From Pelomonas baiyunensis (lineage in GTDB: Bacteria > Pseudomonadota > Gammaproteobacteria > Burkholderiales > Burkholderiaceae_C), in contig NZ_JBIGIB010000002.1 in NCBI RefSeq assembly GCF_043555935.1, positions 558,001 through 622,000 on the forward strand: a DNA stretch of 64,000 nt. Direction: 5' to 3'. The notes under the pieces were generated by a model. That model saw only the letters and a list, made by a program, of their open reading frames with translations. It was not told where the DNA came from and searched no databases. Both the position numbers and the translations under genes were made by a program. Below, piece by piece: positions 26,292 to 35,116 of this stretch (positions are counted from its first letter, which is position 1; each line of letters opens with the position of its first letter).

Positions 26292-26312
26292 GACCTTCCC
26301 ATTCGGGCAAGG
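26292..26312 (+). promoter_or_regulatory. CueR box and promoter upstream of copA
   Basis: Dyad ACCTTCC-N7-GCAAGGT with -35 TTGACC at 26289-26294 and a 19-bp spacer to GAAACT. It gives copA its own CueR-controlled promoter. Confidence 0.85.
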
Positions 26313-26343
26313 TTGAAACTGCGAACAAGAACAGGAGTACGCC

Positions 26344-28806
26344 ATGCGGTCATCGAACACAGAACATCGCGCCCATGCTGGGCATGAACACGTCCACCCC
26401 GCCGCGGAGCAGCCTTTGGCCGACGGTCACGGACCGGTGGCGAGCCATGACCACCAGACCCATGTTGGCGATGGTGGTCACGCAGGTAACGCGGGTAACG
26501 CAGGTAACGCGCATGCGCAGGACGACGTCACCCATCACAACGCGGAGCCCGGAACACATGTGATGCCCGATGGCACGGTGATGAAGGGTTCGCACTGCGA
26601 CCACGCGCACCATCCCGCAGGTCACGACCACGTCGGGCATGAGCACCACCACTCGGCCGCCACCTTGCCGGCACTTCAGGGCGACCTGAGCCAGGTCGAA
26701 TACACCTGCCCGATGCACCCGCAGGTGCGCCAGATGGGCCCCGGAAACTGCCCCCTCTGCGGCATGGCCCTGGAGCCGGTGCTGGCCACGGCCGAACAGG
26801 GCGAAAGCCCCGAGTTGCGCGACATGACGAAGCGCTTCTGGATTGGCACTGCGCTCACGGTGCCGGTCTTCGCGCTCGAGATGGGAGGTCACTTCTTCAA
26901 TGTCCACCAGTTCATCGCGCAGCAGGCTTCGAACTGGGTGCAACTCGTGCTGGGGACGCCCGTCGTGCTATGGGCGGGGTGGCCGTTCTTCGTGCGCGCG
27001 GTCGCGTCGGTGAAGAACCGCAACCTCAACATGTTCACGCTCATCGCCCTGGGCACCGGCGCCGCATGGCTGTACAGCATCGTCGGGACGTTGATGCCCA
27101 CGCTGTTCCCCGCCGAGTTGCGCCTGGCGGACGGCGCGGTGCTCATCTACTTCGAGGCCGCGGCCGTCATCACCGTGTTGGTGCTTCTCGGGCAGGTGCT
27201 CGAACTGCGAGCGCGCGAGAAGACGTCCGGCGCCATCAAGGCGCTGCTCGGCCTGGCCCCCAAGACCGCGGTGAAGGTCAACGCCGACGGCAGCGACGAG
27301 ACGGTGCAAGTCGATGCCATCCAGGTTGGCCACCTGTTGCGTGTGCGCCCTGGTGAAAAGGTCCCGGTCGACGGCGAACTCACTGAGGGCAAGGGCAACG
27401 TCGACGAGTCGATGGTGACGGGGGAGCCGATACCGGTGGCCAAGGCCGTAGGGTCCAAGGTCACGGCCGGGACGTTGAACCAGACCGGTGGCTTCGTGAT
27501 GCGCGCCGAGAAGGTCGGCGCCGACACGCTGCTGTCCCAAATCGTGCACATGGTCGCTGCTGCCCAGCGCAGCCGTGCGCCCATCCAGCGCATGGCCGAC
27601 CAGGTGGCGGGCTGGTTCGTGCCCGTGGTCATGCTGGTGGCCGCGCTGACCTTCGCAGTCTGGCTGGTCTGGGGGCCCTCGCCGGCGTTCAGCTATGCGC
27701 TTATCACCGCAGTGGCCGTGCTCATCATTGCCTGCCCCTGTGCGCTGGGGCTGGCGACGCCGATGTCCATCATGGTCGGCGTGGGCAAGGGCGCGCAGCA
27801 CGGCGTGCTCATTCGTGATGCCGAGGCACTGGAAAAGATGGAGAAGGTCGACACGCTGGTGGTCGACAAGACGGGAACGCTCACTGAGGGACGCCCGAAG
27901 GTCGTTCACATCGAAGCAGCGGCTGGCTTCGGCGCCGATGACGTGCTGCAGAGGCTGGCGAGCGTCGAACGGGCCAGCGAGCATCCCTTGGCGATGGCCA
28001 TCGTGATGGACGCGCAGGAACGCAAGCTGACGCTGTTGCCGGTCACCGACTTCGACTCGCCGGTGGGCAAGGGCGTCATCGGGACCGTCGATGCAAAGGT
28101 CGTTGTGTCTGGCAGCGCGAAGTTCCTGGCCGAACACGCCATCGACTCAAGCCGCCTTGCCGCAGCAGCCGAAGCGCAACGGCAGAAGGCTGCCACGGTC
28201 ATCTTCGTAGGCATCGGAGGCCAGCTGGCCGGTTTTGTCGCGATTGCCGACCCTATCAAGGCCACGACACCGCAGGCGCTGAAGGCCCTCCAGACCGCTG
28301 GCGTGCGGGTGGTCATGCTGACGGGCGACGGCAAGACGACGGCCGAGGCTGTGGGCCGCGAACTGGGTATCGACGAGGTGGTGGCGGAAGTCTTCCCCGA
28401 GGACAAGGCAGCCGTGGTCAAGCGCCTGCAGGGCGAAGGCCGGGTGGTGGCGATGGCAGGTGACGGCGTCAACGATGCTCCGGCTTTGGCCCAGGCCACG
28501 GTCGGGGTCGCGATGGGCACCGGAACCGATGTGGCGATGGAAAGCGCCGGCATCACGCTGCTCAAGGGTGACCTGATGGGCATCGTGCGCGCCAGGACCT
28601 TGTCCCAGGCCACCATGAGGAACATCCGGCAGAACCTGGTCCTGAGCTTCGCCTACAACGTGGCGGGCATTCCGCTTGCGGCGGGCGTGCTCTACCCGTT
28701 TTTCGGGCTGTTGCTCTCGCCGGTAGTTGCTGCGGCGGCGATGGCGCTGTCGTCGGTGAGCGTCATCGCGAACGCGCTTCGCCTTCGTACTGCGAACGTG
28801 GAATAG
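26344..28806 (+). CDS. copA: Cu(I)-exporting P1B-type ATPase with His-rich N-terminus
   Basis: 820 residues. It pumps Cu(I)/Ag(I) out of the cytoplasm. A 110-residue His-rich leader is followed by a heavy-metal-binding segment YTCPMHPQV...GNCPLCGMALEP in place of the usual HMA domains. The ATPase core has the transport motif CPC at 464-466 (IACPCALGLATP), the phosphorylation motif DKTGTLTEG at 508, the ATP-binding HP (SEHPLA) and GDGVNDAPALAQ. N-terminal segments of this type occur in SilP-like and related Cu/Ag ATPases. ATG preceded by AGGAG. Confidence 0.95.
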   Translation: MRSSNTEHRAHAGHEHVHPAAEQPLADGHGPVASHDHQTHVGDGGHAGNAGNAGNAHAQDDVTHHNAEPGTHVMPDGTVMKGSHCDHAHHPAGHDHVGHEHHHSAATLPALQGDLSQVEYTCPMHPQVRQMGPGNCPLCGMALEPVLATAEQGESPELRDMTKRFWIGTALTVPVFALEMGGHFFNVHQFIAQQASNWVQLVLGTPVVLWAGWPFFVRAVASVKNRNLNMFTLIALGTGAAWLYSIVGTLMPTLFPAELRLADGAVLIYFEAAAVITVLVLLGQVLELRAREKTSGAIKALLGLAPKTAVKVNADGSDETVQVDAIQVGHLLRVRPGEKVPVDGELTEGKGNVDESMVTGEPIPVAKAVGSKVTAGTLNQTGGFVMRAEKVGADTLLSQIVHMVAAAQRSRAPIQRMADQVAGWFVPVVMLVAALTFAVWLVWGPSPAFSYALITAVAVLIIACPCALGLATPMSIMVGVGKGAQHGVLIRDAEALEKMEKVDTLVVDKTGTLTEGRPKVVHIEAAAGFGADDVLQRLASVERASEHPLAMAIVMDAQERKLTLLPVTDFDSPVGKGVIGTVDAKVVVSGSAKFLAEHAIDSSRLAAAAEAQRQKAATVIFVGIGGQLAGFVAIADPIKATTPQALKALQTAGVRVVMLTGDGKTTAEAVGRELGIDEVVAEVFPEDKAAVVKRLQGEGRVVAMAGDGVNDAPALAQATVGVAMGTGTDVAMESAGITLLKGDLMGIVRARTLSQATMRNIRQNLVLSFAYNVAGIPLAAGVLYPFFGLLLSPVVAAAAMALSSVSVIANALRLRTANVE
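26485..26508 (+). repeat. Period-9 GGTAAC tandem repeat inside copA
   Basis: Three GGTAAC units spaced 9 nt apart encode a Gly-Asn-Ala repeat in the His-rich leader of CopA. The same GTTACC/GGTAAC tandem pattern occurs at 9438, 41568 and 47868. Confidence 0.7.
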
Positions 28807-28845
28807 CCTCGAGCGGGGTTGGATGTTCCCGCCTGCCTGGGTTGT

Positions 28846-29301
28846 TCACACCGTGTGCACCGAACGCAGGTGGTTCGAGGTTCGCCCCTCGGCAGACACC
28901 ACGTCCTTGGACGCCTGGGTCAGCTCGGACAGGATGCCGCACTCCTGCGCGGTACGAGCTTCGCAGCAGCGCTGGCGCAGCTCCTTCAACTGCCGTTCCA
29001 GCGTTCGCAGCTCGCGGATGCGCCGCGAAACGTGTCCGATGTGCTCGTCCAGCAGGTCGTTGACATCGCCGCAGCTCTCTGCCGGAGCGTCCTTGAACTT
29101 CAACAGCGCCCGTACTTCATCGAGCGACATGTCCAGGCTTCGGCAGTACCGGATGAACTGCAGGCGTTCCAGGTGCGGCGTTTCGTAAATGCGGAAGTTG
29201 CCCTGGGTGCGCGCAGGACTGGGCAGCAGGCCCTCGCGCTCGTAGTAGCGGATGGTCTCGATAGCGGTGGCCGAGGCCGCCGACAGTTCGCCGATTTTCA
29301 T
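28846..29301 (-). CDS. MerR-family Cd/Pb/Zn-responsive regulator (CadR/PbrR type)
   Basis: 151 residues. Winged helix (MKIGELSAASATAIETIRYYE, FRIYETPHLERLQFI). Divalent-metal sensor pattern of CadR/PbrR: ESCGDVNDLLDEHIGHV (first Cys), then LRQRCCEARTAQECGILSEL with the loop cysteines. It is divergent from the Zn/Cd/Pb ATPase gene and controls it from the operator between them. Pb versus Cd preference cannot be read from sequence alone. Confidence 0.9.
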   Translation of the reverse strand: MKIGELSAASATAIETIRYYEREGLLPSPARTQGNFRIYETPHLERLQFIRYCRSLDMSLDEVRALLKFKDAPAESCGDVNDLLDEHIGHVSRRIRELRTLERQLKELRQRCCEARTAQECGILSELTQASKDVVSAEGRTSNHLRSVHTV

Positions 29302-29340
29302 GAGGTGCTCCCAGGCGCGTGCGGCGGCAGTGTAGGGGTC

Positions 29341-29371
29341 TTGACTCTGTAGTGGCTACAGGGATTCAAAT
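29341..29371 (+). promoter_or_regulatory. MerR-type operator-promoter of the Zn/Cd/Pb ATPase gene
   Basis: TTGACT and TCAAAT are separated by 19 bp containing the imperfect dyad CTGTAG-N2-GCTACAG. The -10 ends only 6 nt before the ATPase ATG, so transcription is expected to start at or next to the initiation codon. Confidence 0.85.
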
Positions 29372-29377
29372 CCCATC

Positions 29378-31759
29378 ATGCCTGAAAGCACCACTCAAAA
29401 ATCGCTGCCGACTATCGCCCTTGTGCCGTCACGCCACTCGCCCGACCCTGTGCAGGAGGCGCCCTCGGCGTGCGGTACCGGCTGCTGCGACCACACCGCG
29501 ACGGTAGCCCAGCACTCGCACTTGCACCCGCACGGTTCTGCCAGTGGCCAGGCTCACGTCCAGCTTCAACCTCCGGATTCTTCGGACTGCTGTGCGGCGG
29601 GCGCTTGTTCGGCCGAAGTTCAACCGGCGCGGGTCTCTGCCGCCGACGCCACGGGCCTGCTGCTGCGTATTCCCGCCATGGACTGCCCCGTCGAGGAAGG
29701 GCAGATACGCCGTGCGCTGGAGCAGTTTCCCCAGATACGGCGTCTGGCCTTCGACCTGCCGGGGCGCACGCTGGCGGTGGACGCGCCGGCTGATGTCTGG
29801 AGCGCGGTGACGGACGCCATCCGAGGGGCCGGCTTCCAAGCAGAATCCGTGTCGGCTCCGCCGTCGAACGAGGCGACCGCCCAGGCCCAGCGCAAGGAAC
29901 TTGTCCAGCTCGTCGTCGCGCTGGTGGTGGCCATCGGTGCCGAGCTGGTGCATTTCGTCGCGCCCGACACCCTGGTCTGGAAGGGCGTCGGCCTGGCCGT
30001 TGCGGCCCTTGCCATCGGCCTGTCCGGCCTGTCGGTGTTCCGCAAGGGAGTCAGTGCGCTGCTGCGTGGCCAGCTCAACATCAATGCGCTGATGAGCGTG
30101 GCGGTGGTGGGGGCGGCCGCCATCGGCCAATGGCCGGAAGCCGCGATGGTGATGGTGCTGTACTCGCTGGCGGAGCTTATCGAGGCCCGTGCCGCCGAAC
30201 GAGCCCGCAATGCCATCGCGGGGCTGCTGACCTTGTCGCCTGCTCAAGCCGAGGTGCGCCAGGCAGATGGGTCCTGGTCCGCCATCGAGGCCAAGGGGGT
30301 GCCTGTCGGTGCCATCGCCCGGGTGAAGCCCGGGGAGCGCTTTGCGCTGGACGGGCGCGTTACAGCCGGCAAGGGCGCCGTCGACCAGTCGCCGGTCACC
30401 GGCGAGAGCATCCCGGTCGACAAGGCCATCGGCGACGAGGTGTACGCCGGCACCATCAACCAGAACGGGTCGCTCGAGTTCGAGGTGACCAAACCTGCCT
30501 CGGACACGGTGCTCGCACGCATCATCCAGGCCGTCGAGGAAGCGCAGGGCAAGCGCGCGCCGACGCAGCGTTTCGTCGACCGCTTTGCAGCCGTATACAC
30601 GCCCGCCGTGTTCGTTGCCGCGCTGCTCGTGGCCGTGGGCTCGCCACTGCTGCTGGGCTGGCCCTGGTTGACGGCGGTCTACAAGGCGCTGGTGCTGCTG
30701 GTGATTGCCTGCCCCTGCGCACTGGTCATTTCCACGCCGGTCACCGTGGTGAGCGGCCTGGCGGTTGCGGCACGCCGGGGCATCCTTATCAAGGGCGGTG
30801 TCTACCTGGAGGAGGCCCGAAAGCTCAAGACGGTGGCGCTCGACAAGACCGGCACGCTCACCGAAGGCAAACCGAGGCTTGTGGCCCACGAGGTTCTGAC
30901 CAAGGCTCTGCCCGAGGCGCAGGTGCTGCGCATTGCTCGCAGCCTAGCAAGGCGTTCCGACCATCCCGTGTCGATGGCGATTTCCAGCGGTCTCGAAGGC
31001 GCCGAATTGAACGTGGACGGCTTCGGCGCGGAACTGGGTCGTGGCGTTCACGGACACCTCGACGGGCACGCGTACGTGCTCGGCAACCACCGCTGGATGG
31101 AAGAGCGGGGCCAGTGTTCGGCAGGGCTGGAGGCCCTGATGCACACGCATGAGGCGCTGGGGCGGACCTGCACGGTGCTGGCCAACGACCAAGGCGTGCT
31201 GGCGTACTTTGCGGTCGCCGACACCGTCAAGGAGACCAGCCGTCAGGCCATCGCCGAGTTGTCGGCCCTTGGCATCCAGGCCGTGATGCTCACGGGGGAC
31301 AACGCGGCAACTGCCGCAACGATTGCCCAGCAGGTCGGCATCACGCAGGTGCGGGCCAATCTGCTGCCGCACGACAAGCTGGCGGCCATCCATGACCTGG
31401 CTGCCCACGGCCCGGTCGCCATGGTCGGCGATGGCATCAACGACGGGCCCGCCCTGAGCGCGGCAGCGCTGGGCTTCGGGATGGGCGGTGCCGGCACCGA
31501 CATCGCCATGGAGGCGGCCGATGTGCTCATCATGAACGACGACCTGCGCAAGGTGCCCGAGACCATCCTGCTGTCCGGAAGGACCTACGCGGTGCTCTGG
31601 CAGAACATCACTTTGGCACTGGGCATCAAGCTGGTGTTCCTGCTGCTCGCGCTGGTCGGCAGCGCCACCATGTGGATGGCAGTGTTCGCCGACATGGGTG
31701 CCAGCCTGCTGGTGGTCTTCAACGGCATGCGCCTGCTCAAAGGCGTCAAGCGGACCTGA
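29378..31759 (+). CDS. Zn/Cd/Pb-exporting P1B-type ATPase
   Basis: 793 residues. ZntA/CadA/PbrA family, exporting divalent soft metals. The N-terminus has Cys-rich stretches (CGTGCCDH, DCCAAGACSAE), His patches, and an HMA-like domain with MDCPVEE, which keeps one Cys and the acidic residue of the divalent-metal class. Core motifs: transport CPC at 445-447 (IACPCALVIST), DKTGTLTEG, SDHPVS, GDGINDGPAL. Expression is controlled by the divergent CadR/PbrR-type gene. The start ATG gives a very short or absent leader. Confidence 0.93.
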   Translation: MPESTTQKSLPTIALVPSRHSPDPVQEAPSACGTGCCDHTATVAQHSHLHPHGSASGQAHVQLQPPDSSDCCAAGACSAEVQPARVSAADATGLLLRIPAMDCPVEEGQIRRALEQFPQIRRLAFDLPGRTLAVDAPADVWSAVTDAIRGAGFQAESVSAPPSNEATAQAQRKELVQLVVALVVAIGAELVHFVAPDTLVWKGVGLAVAALAIGLSGLSVFRKGVSALLRGQLNINALMSVAVVGAAAIGQWPEAAMVMVLYSLAELIEARAAERARNAIAGLLTLSPAQAEVRQADGSWSAIEAKGVPVGAIARVKPGERFALDGRVTAGKGAVDQSPVTGESIPVDKAIGDEVYAGTINQNGSLEFEVTKPASDTVLARIIQAVEEAQGKRAPTQRFVDRFAAVYTPAVFVAALLVAVGSPLLLGWPWLTAVYKALVLLVIACPCALVISTPVTVVSGLAVAARRGILIKGGVYLEEARKLKTVALDKTGTLTEGKPRLVAHEVLTKALPEAQVLRIARSLARRSDHPVSMAISSGLEGAELNVDGFGAELGRGVHGHLDGHAYVLGNHRWMEERGQCSAGLEALMHTHEALGRTCTVLANDQGVLAYFAVADTVKETSRQAIAELSALGIQAVMLTGDNAATAATIAQQVGITQVRANLLPHDKLAAIHDLAAHGPVAMVGDGINDGPALSAAALGFGMGGAGTDIAMEAADVLIMNDDLRKVPETILLSGRTYAVLWQNITLALGIKLVFLLLALVGSATMWMAVFADMGASLLVVFNGMRLLKGVKRT

Positions 31760-31790
31760 GTGGCGTACTTCGGGCTTCGGCCGCTAGCCG

Positions 31791-31821
31791 CAGCATCCGC
31801 GCGTAGCCGTTCCGGATGCTG
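31791..31821. terminator. Inverted repeat between convergent genes
   Basis: CAGCATCCG / CGGATGCTG, 9-bp arms with a 13-nt loop, lies between the converging ATPase and MerR-family genes. There is no clear T-tract, so a bidirectional terminator is only a possibility. Confidence 0.35.
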
Positions 31822-31834
31822 GTGACGCTGTCTT

Positions 31835-32266
31835 CTACTGCGCCTCTCCCGATGAGCCCAGGTCCTCCAGGATGGTGCAGTCCAAGGCCGCACCTCCGAC
31901 GCAGGCCGCATCGCAGCTGTTGACGAAGGCCGACAGCTGGCGCTCGAGCGCTTGCAGCTCCGCCAGCTTTTCACGAACCTGCACGAGGTGACGGGCCGCG
32001 ACCTCCCGTACTTCGACGCAGGGCCGGCCCGGCTCGTCCACCAGTCCGACCAGTTCCCGGACCTGCTCGATGGAGAATCCGAAGTCGCGGCAGCGCCGGA
32101 TAAAGCTGAGCCGCTGTGCTGTGGCTGCGCCATACGTCCTGCGCCCGCCCTCGGTGCGCTGCGCGGCCTGCAACAGCCCAATTTCCTCGTAGTAGCGGAT
32201 GGTCGGCACGGTGCAGCCGGCCTGCCTTGCCAGCAAGCCGATGGAAATGGACGCGGTGGGATTCAT
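31835..32266 (-). CDS. MerR-family metal-responsive regulator
   Basis: 143 residues from MNPTASISIGLLARQAG. Winged helix (TVPTIRYYEEIG, RRTYGAATAQRLSFI), then GRPCVEVREVAARHL with a Cys at the position used by MerR and ZntR, and a loop NSCDAACVGGAALDCTILEDL. The loop has three cysteines, with seven residues between the last two as in CueR, while the first Cys and D-A-x-C resemble ZntR. The effector is therefore unclear (Zn, Cd, Hg or a monovalent metal). Downstream of a small Mer-like membrane gene on the same strand. Confidence 0.85.
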   Translation of the reverse strand: MNPTASISIGLLARQAGCTVPTIRYYEEIGLLQAAQRTEGGRRTYGAATAQRLSFIRRCRDFGFSIEQVRELVGLVDEPGRPCVEVREVAARHLVQVREKLAELQALERQLSAFVNSCDAACVGGAALDCTILEDLGSSGEAQ

Positions 32267-32290
32267 GCCATGCAGCATAGGCGTGCTCGT

Positions 32291-32569
32291 TCAGGTGCCT
32301 GCACAGGGTGCATCCGGGGAACACCTGTCGCTGCAACCGCAAGCGGCGCTTTTCGATGCCGTGCGCCGCGTCCACCACCACCTTGCGGCCGTGGCCAGCG
32401 CAACAGCCAGGAGAACCACCCCCAGGGGCAGCAACTCGTCGGCAGACGCCAGCAGTGCAGCGCCAGCGGCGGCGAAAGCCCCGGCGACGCCAGCCACACC
32501 AAGCAGCGGGATGGCACAACAAGCTGCACAAGCAGCGCCTAGACCCAAAGCAGCCTTCCATGACTTCAT
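32291..32569 (-). CDS. Small Mer-like (MerF/MerT-type) membrane protein
   Basis: 92 residues from MKSWKAALG (a TTG two codons earlier is possible). Two hydrophobic segments (ALGLGAACAACCAIPLLGVAG, LLPLGVVLLAVALATAA) with a vicinal Cys pair in the first (CAACC), as in MerF/MerT mercury transporters. The tail is Cys-rich (CGCSDRCSPDAPC). It probably moves a soft metal across the inner membrane, but no merA or merP is nearby. Forms a unit with the regulator gene 24 nt downstream. Confidence 0.7.
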   Translation of the reverse strand: MKSWKAALGLGAACAACCAIPLLGVAGVAGAFAAAGAALLASADELLPLGVVLLAVALATAARWWWTRRTASKSAACGCSDRCSPDAPCAGT

Positions 32570-32598
32570 GAGCAAACACCGGGAGTGGAAAGACCCGA

Positions 32599-32629
32599 AA
32601 GATGGAACCTCAAGCTACTTGAGGAGCAA
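32599..32629 (-). promoter_or_regulatory. MerR-type operator-promoter for the Mer-like membrane gene and its regulator
   Basis: On the minus strand TTGCTC and CATCTT are separated by 19 bp that contain the dyad CCTCAAG-TAG-CTTGAGG (32608-32624). It lies about 30 bp upstream of the Mer-like gene. The CCTCAAG half-sites match those of the SoxR box, but with a 3-bp rather than a 4-bp centre. Confidence 0.75.
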
Positions 32630-32668
32630 GCACTTTTTGCGGTGAATCGGGTGTCGACAATGGAGGTC

Positions 32669-33004
32669 ATGGACATCCTCAAGACCCTTGCCCTCTTTGT
32701 AGTCACGGCTGTTGCCGAGATTGTTGGCTGCTATCTGCCCTACCTGTGGCAGAAACAGGGCAAGTCAGCCTGGTTTCTGGTACCCGCCGCATTGAGCCTT
32801 GGGCTGTTTGCCTGGTTGCTGTCGCTGCACCCTACGGCGTCCGGCCGGGTGTACGCAGCCTATGGCGGCGTCTACATCATGGTCGCCGTGATGTGGCTGT
32901 GGGCAGTCGATGGCGTGCGGCCAAGCGCCGCTGACCTGCTCGGCGTAGCCGTCAGCCTCGCCGGCATGGCCATCATCATGGTCGGTAGCCGTTCCAATGC
33001 CTGA
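32669..33004 (+). CDS. YnfA/UPF0060-family membrane protein
   Basis: 111 residues from MDILKTLALFVVTAVAEIVG. Four hydrophobic helices and the family's conserved stretches (CYLPYLWQK, LHPTASGRVYAAYGGVYI, MWLWAVDGVRP). The family belongs to small drug/metabolite transporter-like proteins; its substrate is not established. An ATG nine bases upstream (32660) is an alternative start; GGAGG lies between the two. Its position in a metal island suggests a cation or metalloid role by context only. Confidence 0.85.
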   Translation: MDILKTLALFVVTAVAEIVGCYLPYLWQKQGKSAWFLVPAALSLGLFAWLLSLHPTASGRVYAAYGGVYIMVAVMWLWAVDGVRPSAADLLGVAVSLAGMAIIMVGSRSNA

Positions 33005-33070
33005 ACGGACCGAGATGCCTGACAGGAGCTGCCTCAGGCGGCTTCGCAGCGCCAGCCCACTGCGCTCCGG

Positions 33071-35101
33071 CTAGCCGCCGACTGCCTTTAGGGTGTGGTC
33101 GAGGCACTTGGCGATGTCTGCGGCATCCAGAACTTCGCCCGGCTTGGCCTTGAGCTCCACCTGAACGCCGTCGGCACCAGCCTGAACGGCGATGGCTTCG
33201 AGCTTCTCGTACTGCGGCGAAGGGCAGGCGCAATTCCCCGAGGCGCACTTGCCGAACTCTTCCATCACAGCCTGCTGCTTGTCGGCTGGTGTCGACGCGT
33301 TGATGTGAAGGCCGTCGGCCGACGGGTCGATGCGGTAGGTCATCTCGTTGGCTCCTTCGACAAGTTCCGAGAGGGCGGCGGCGCCAATCGGCGGAGTTTG
33401 CTGCCATGACAGCAGCGCGCAGCGCGTGGAGAGGGTCTGCCGGACCCGTTCGATGTAGGGCACCTCGTAGTGGCCTCGCTGCAGTAGCACCGGGTCTTGT
33501 GTGCCACTGGCGAGCAGGCTCTGGTTGATGACCCAGGCGTAGGGCTCAATTTCCGCTCGCCGCAGGTCGGCCTGTAGGCGTTCGGCCTCGTGCACCGGCG
33601 TGGCTTCGGCCAGCGTCACGATGAGCACCCGAGTGAAGGCTGGGTCTCGCAGCCGCGGGAGCAGGCTGCGCACGGCCTCAGGCATATCGCCCTGCGTGCG
33701 GTTGACTTCACGGTGGTAAGCCTCGGCCGAGTCCATCAGCAAGATGGTGTGGCCTGTGGGCGCCGTGTCTAGCACCACGAAGGCATCCTTGGCCATATCG
33801 ACGGTCCTGGCGAAGGCTCGGAAGACTGCAATCTCCTCGGTGCAGGGTGAGCGCAGGTCCTCCTCCAGCATCGCCTTGGCCTGGCCGTCCAGGTTCGCTC
33901 CGGCCTTGGCCAGCACCTCCTGGCGGTACTGCTCGACCTCAAGCGCCGGGTCGATGCGCTCGACGCTCAGGTTCTCGACCGCCTCGCCGAGCGCCCAGCT
34001 GACGTGTGCAGCGGGGTCGGTCGTGGACAGCACCACTCGATGGCCGCGCTGTGCCAGCGCAACGGCGATGGCCGCCGCCACTGTGGTCTTGCCGACGCCA
34101 CCCTTGCCCATCGTCATGACAAGGCCGTGGCCGCCTGCTTCGAAGTCCCGGACGATAGGGGCGAGCCCTGCGGGCATGGTTTCGAGCGCCCCTGCGGGGA
34201 CGGTCTCAGCCTTGATGTCTTCGGGATGCAGGAAGGCGCGTAGCGATGCCAGGCCGACCATGCCGCGGGGGATGAAACCAGTGGCACTGCGGTCGAGGCA
34301 TGCCAGGCCGGCTGGCATACCCGACACGGCCTGAGCATGGCGACTTGCCATCGCCTGGGCGACGGCGTCAGAACTGCCGTTGGCGTCGAAGACACCGTTC
34401 AAGGCCAGCACCTGGTTGCGGACCCCAAGGTCGGCCAGCTCATGCCGGGTTCGTTCGGCTTCACGCAGTGCGGCCGTCTCGGGGCGCGCCACGAGCACCA
34501 CCGTCGTCATGGTCGCGTCCTTCAAGGACTCGACGGCCGCCGCGTAGGTGGCCTTGTTCTTCTCCAGACCCGCAAGCGGCCCCAGACAGGAGTTGCCGGT
34601 CGTGTTGCTCGACAGGAATTCGCTCCAGGCCGACGGGAGGGTCAGCAGGCGCAGCGTGTGCCCGGTCGGCGCGGTGTCGAAGACCACCCGGTCAAAGTCT
34701 CGGGCGTAGCTGCCACCTGCCAGCAACTCGGCGAAGGCATCGAAGGCTGCAATCTCGACGGTGCATCCACCGGAGAACTGCTCTTCCATGCTGCGGATGG
34801 CCGCTGCGGGCAGGATGCCCCTGTACGGGCCGACCATGCGCTCACGGTAGGCCGCCGCGGCGGCTTCGGGGTCCACGTTCAGCGCAAACAGCCCGGGCAC
34901 GCCTCCCACAGCCGTGGGAGCAGCGCTCAGCGGCGTCTCCAGCACCTCGTCCAGGTTGGACGCTGGGTCGGTGCTGACAAGCAGCACGCGATGCCCGGCT
35001 TCGGCCAGGCGCACCGCGCTGGCACAAGCGAGTGAAGTCTTGCCGACGCCACCCTTGCCGGTGAAGAAGGCGTATCGCGTGTCGAGCGGTGGCAGGGCCA
35101 T
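33071..35101 (-). CDS. arsA: Arsenite-stimulated ATPase ArsA with extra C-terminal domain
   Basis: 676 residues. Two ATPase halves with deviant Walker A loops (FFTGKGGVGKTSLA; MTMGKGGVGKTTVA) and two DTAPTGHT signatures. The metalloid-binding cysteines of ArsA are present: GGCTVEIA, NSCLGPLAGL and SPCTEEIA. ArsA normally powers the ArsB/Acr3 arsenite exporter, and none is encoded here. After the second half there is an unusual 85-residue extension with a Cys cluster (CASGNCACPSPQ) and an acidic/hydrophobic segment (GADGVQVELKAKPGEVLD), absent from the classical protein. Confidence 0.93.
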   Translation of the reverse strand: MALPPLDTRYAFFTGKGGVGKTSLACASAVRLAEAGHRVLLVSTDPASNLDEVLETPLSAAPTAVGGVPGLFALNVDPEAAAAAYRERMVGPYRGILPAAAIRSMEEQFSGGCTVEIAAFDAFAELLAGGSYARDFDRVVFDTAPTGHTLRLLTLPSAWSEFLSSNTTGNSCLGPLAGLEKNKATYAAAVESLKDATMTTVVLVARPETAALREAERTRHELADLGVRNQVLALNGVFDANGSSDAVAQAMASRHAQAVSGMPAGLACLDRSATGFIPRGMVGLASLRAFLHPEDIKAETVPAGALETMPAGLAPIVRDFEAGGHGLVMTMGKGGVGKTTVAAAIAVALAQRGHRVVLSTTDPAAHVSWALGEAVENLSVERIDPALEVEQYRQEVLAKAGANLDGQAKAMLEEDLRSPCTEEIAVFRAFARTVDMAKDAFVVLDTAPTGHTILLMDSAEAYHREVNRTQGDMPEAVRSLLPRLRDPAFTRVLIVTLAEATPVHEAERLQADLRRAEIEPYAWVINQSLLASGTQDPVLLQRGHYEVPYIERVRQTLSTRCALLSWQQTPPIGAAALSELVEGANEMTYRIDPSADGLHINASTPADKQQAVMEEFGKCASGNCACPSPQYEKLEAIAVQAGADGVQVELKAKPGEVLDAADIAKCLDHTLKAVGG

Positions 35102-35116
35102 GGCGTCAACAGACGA

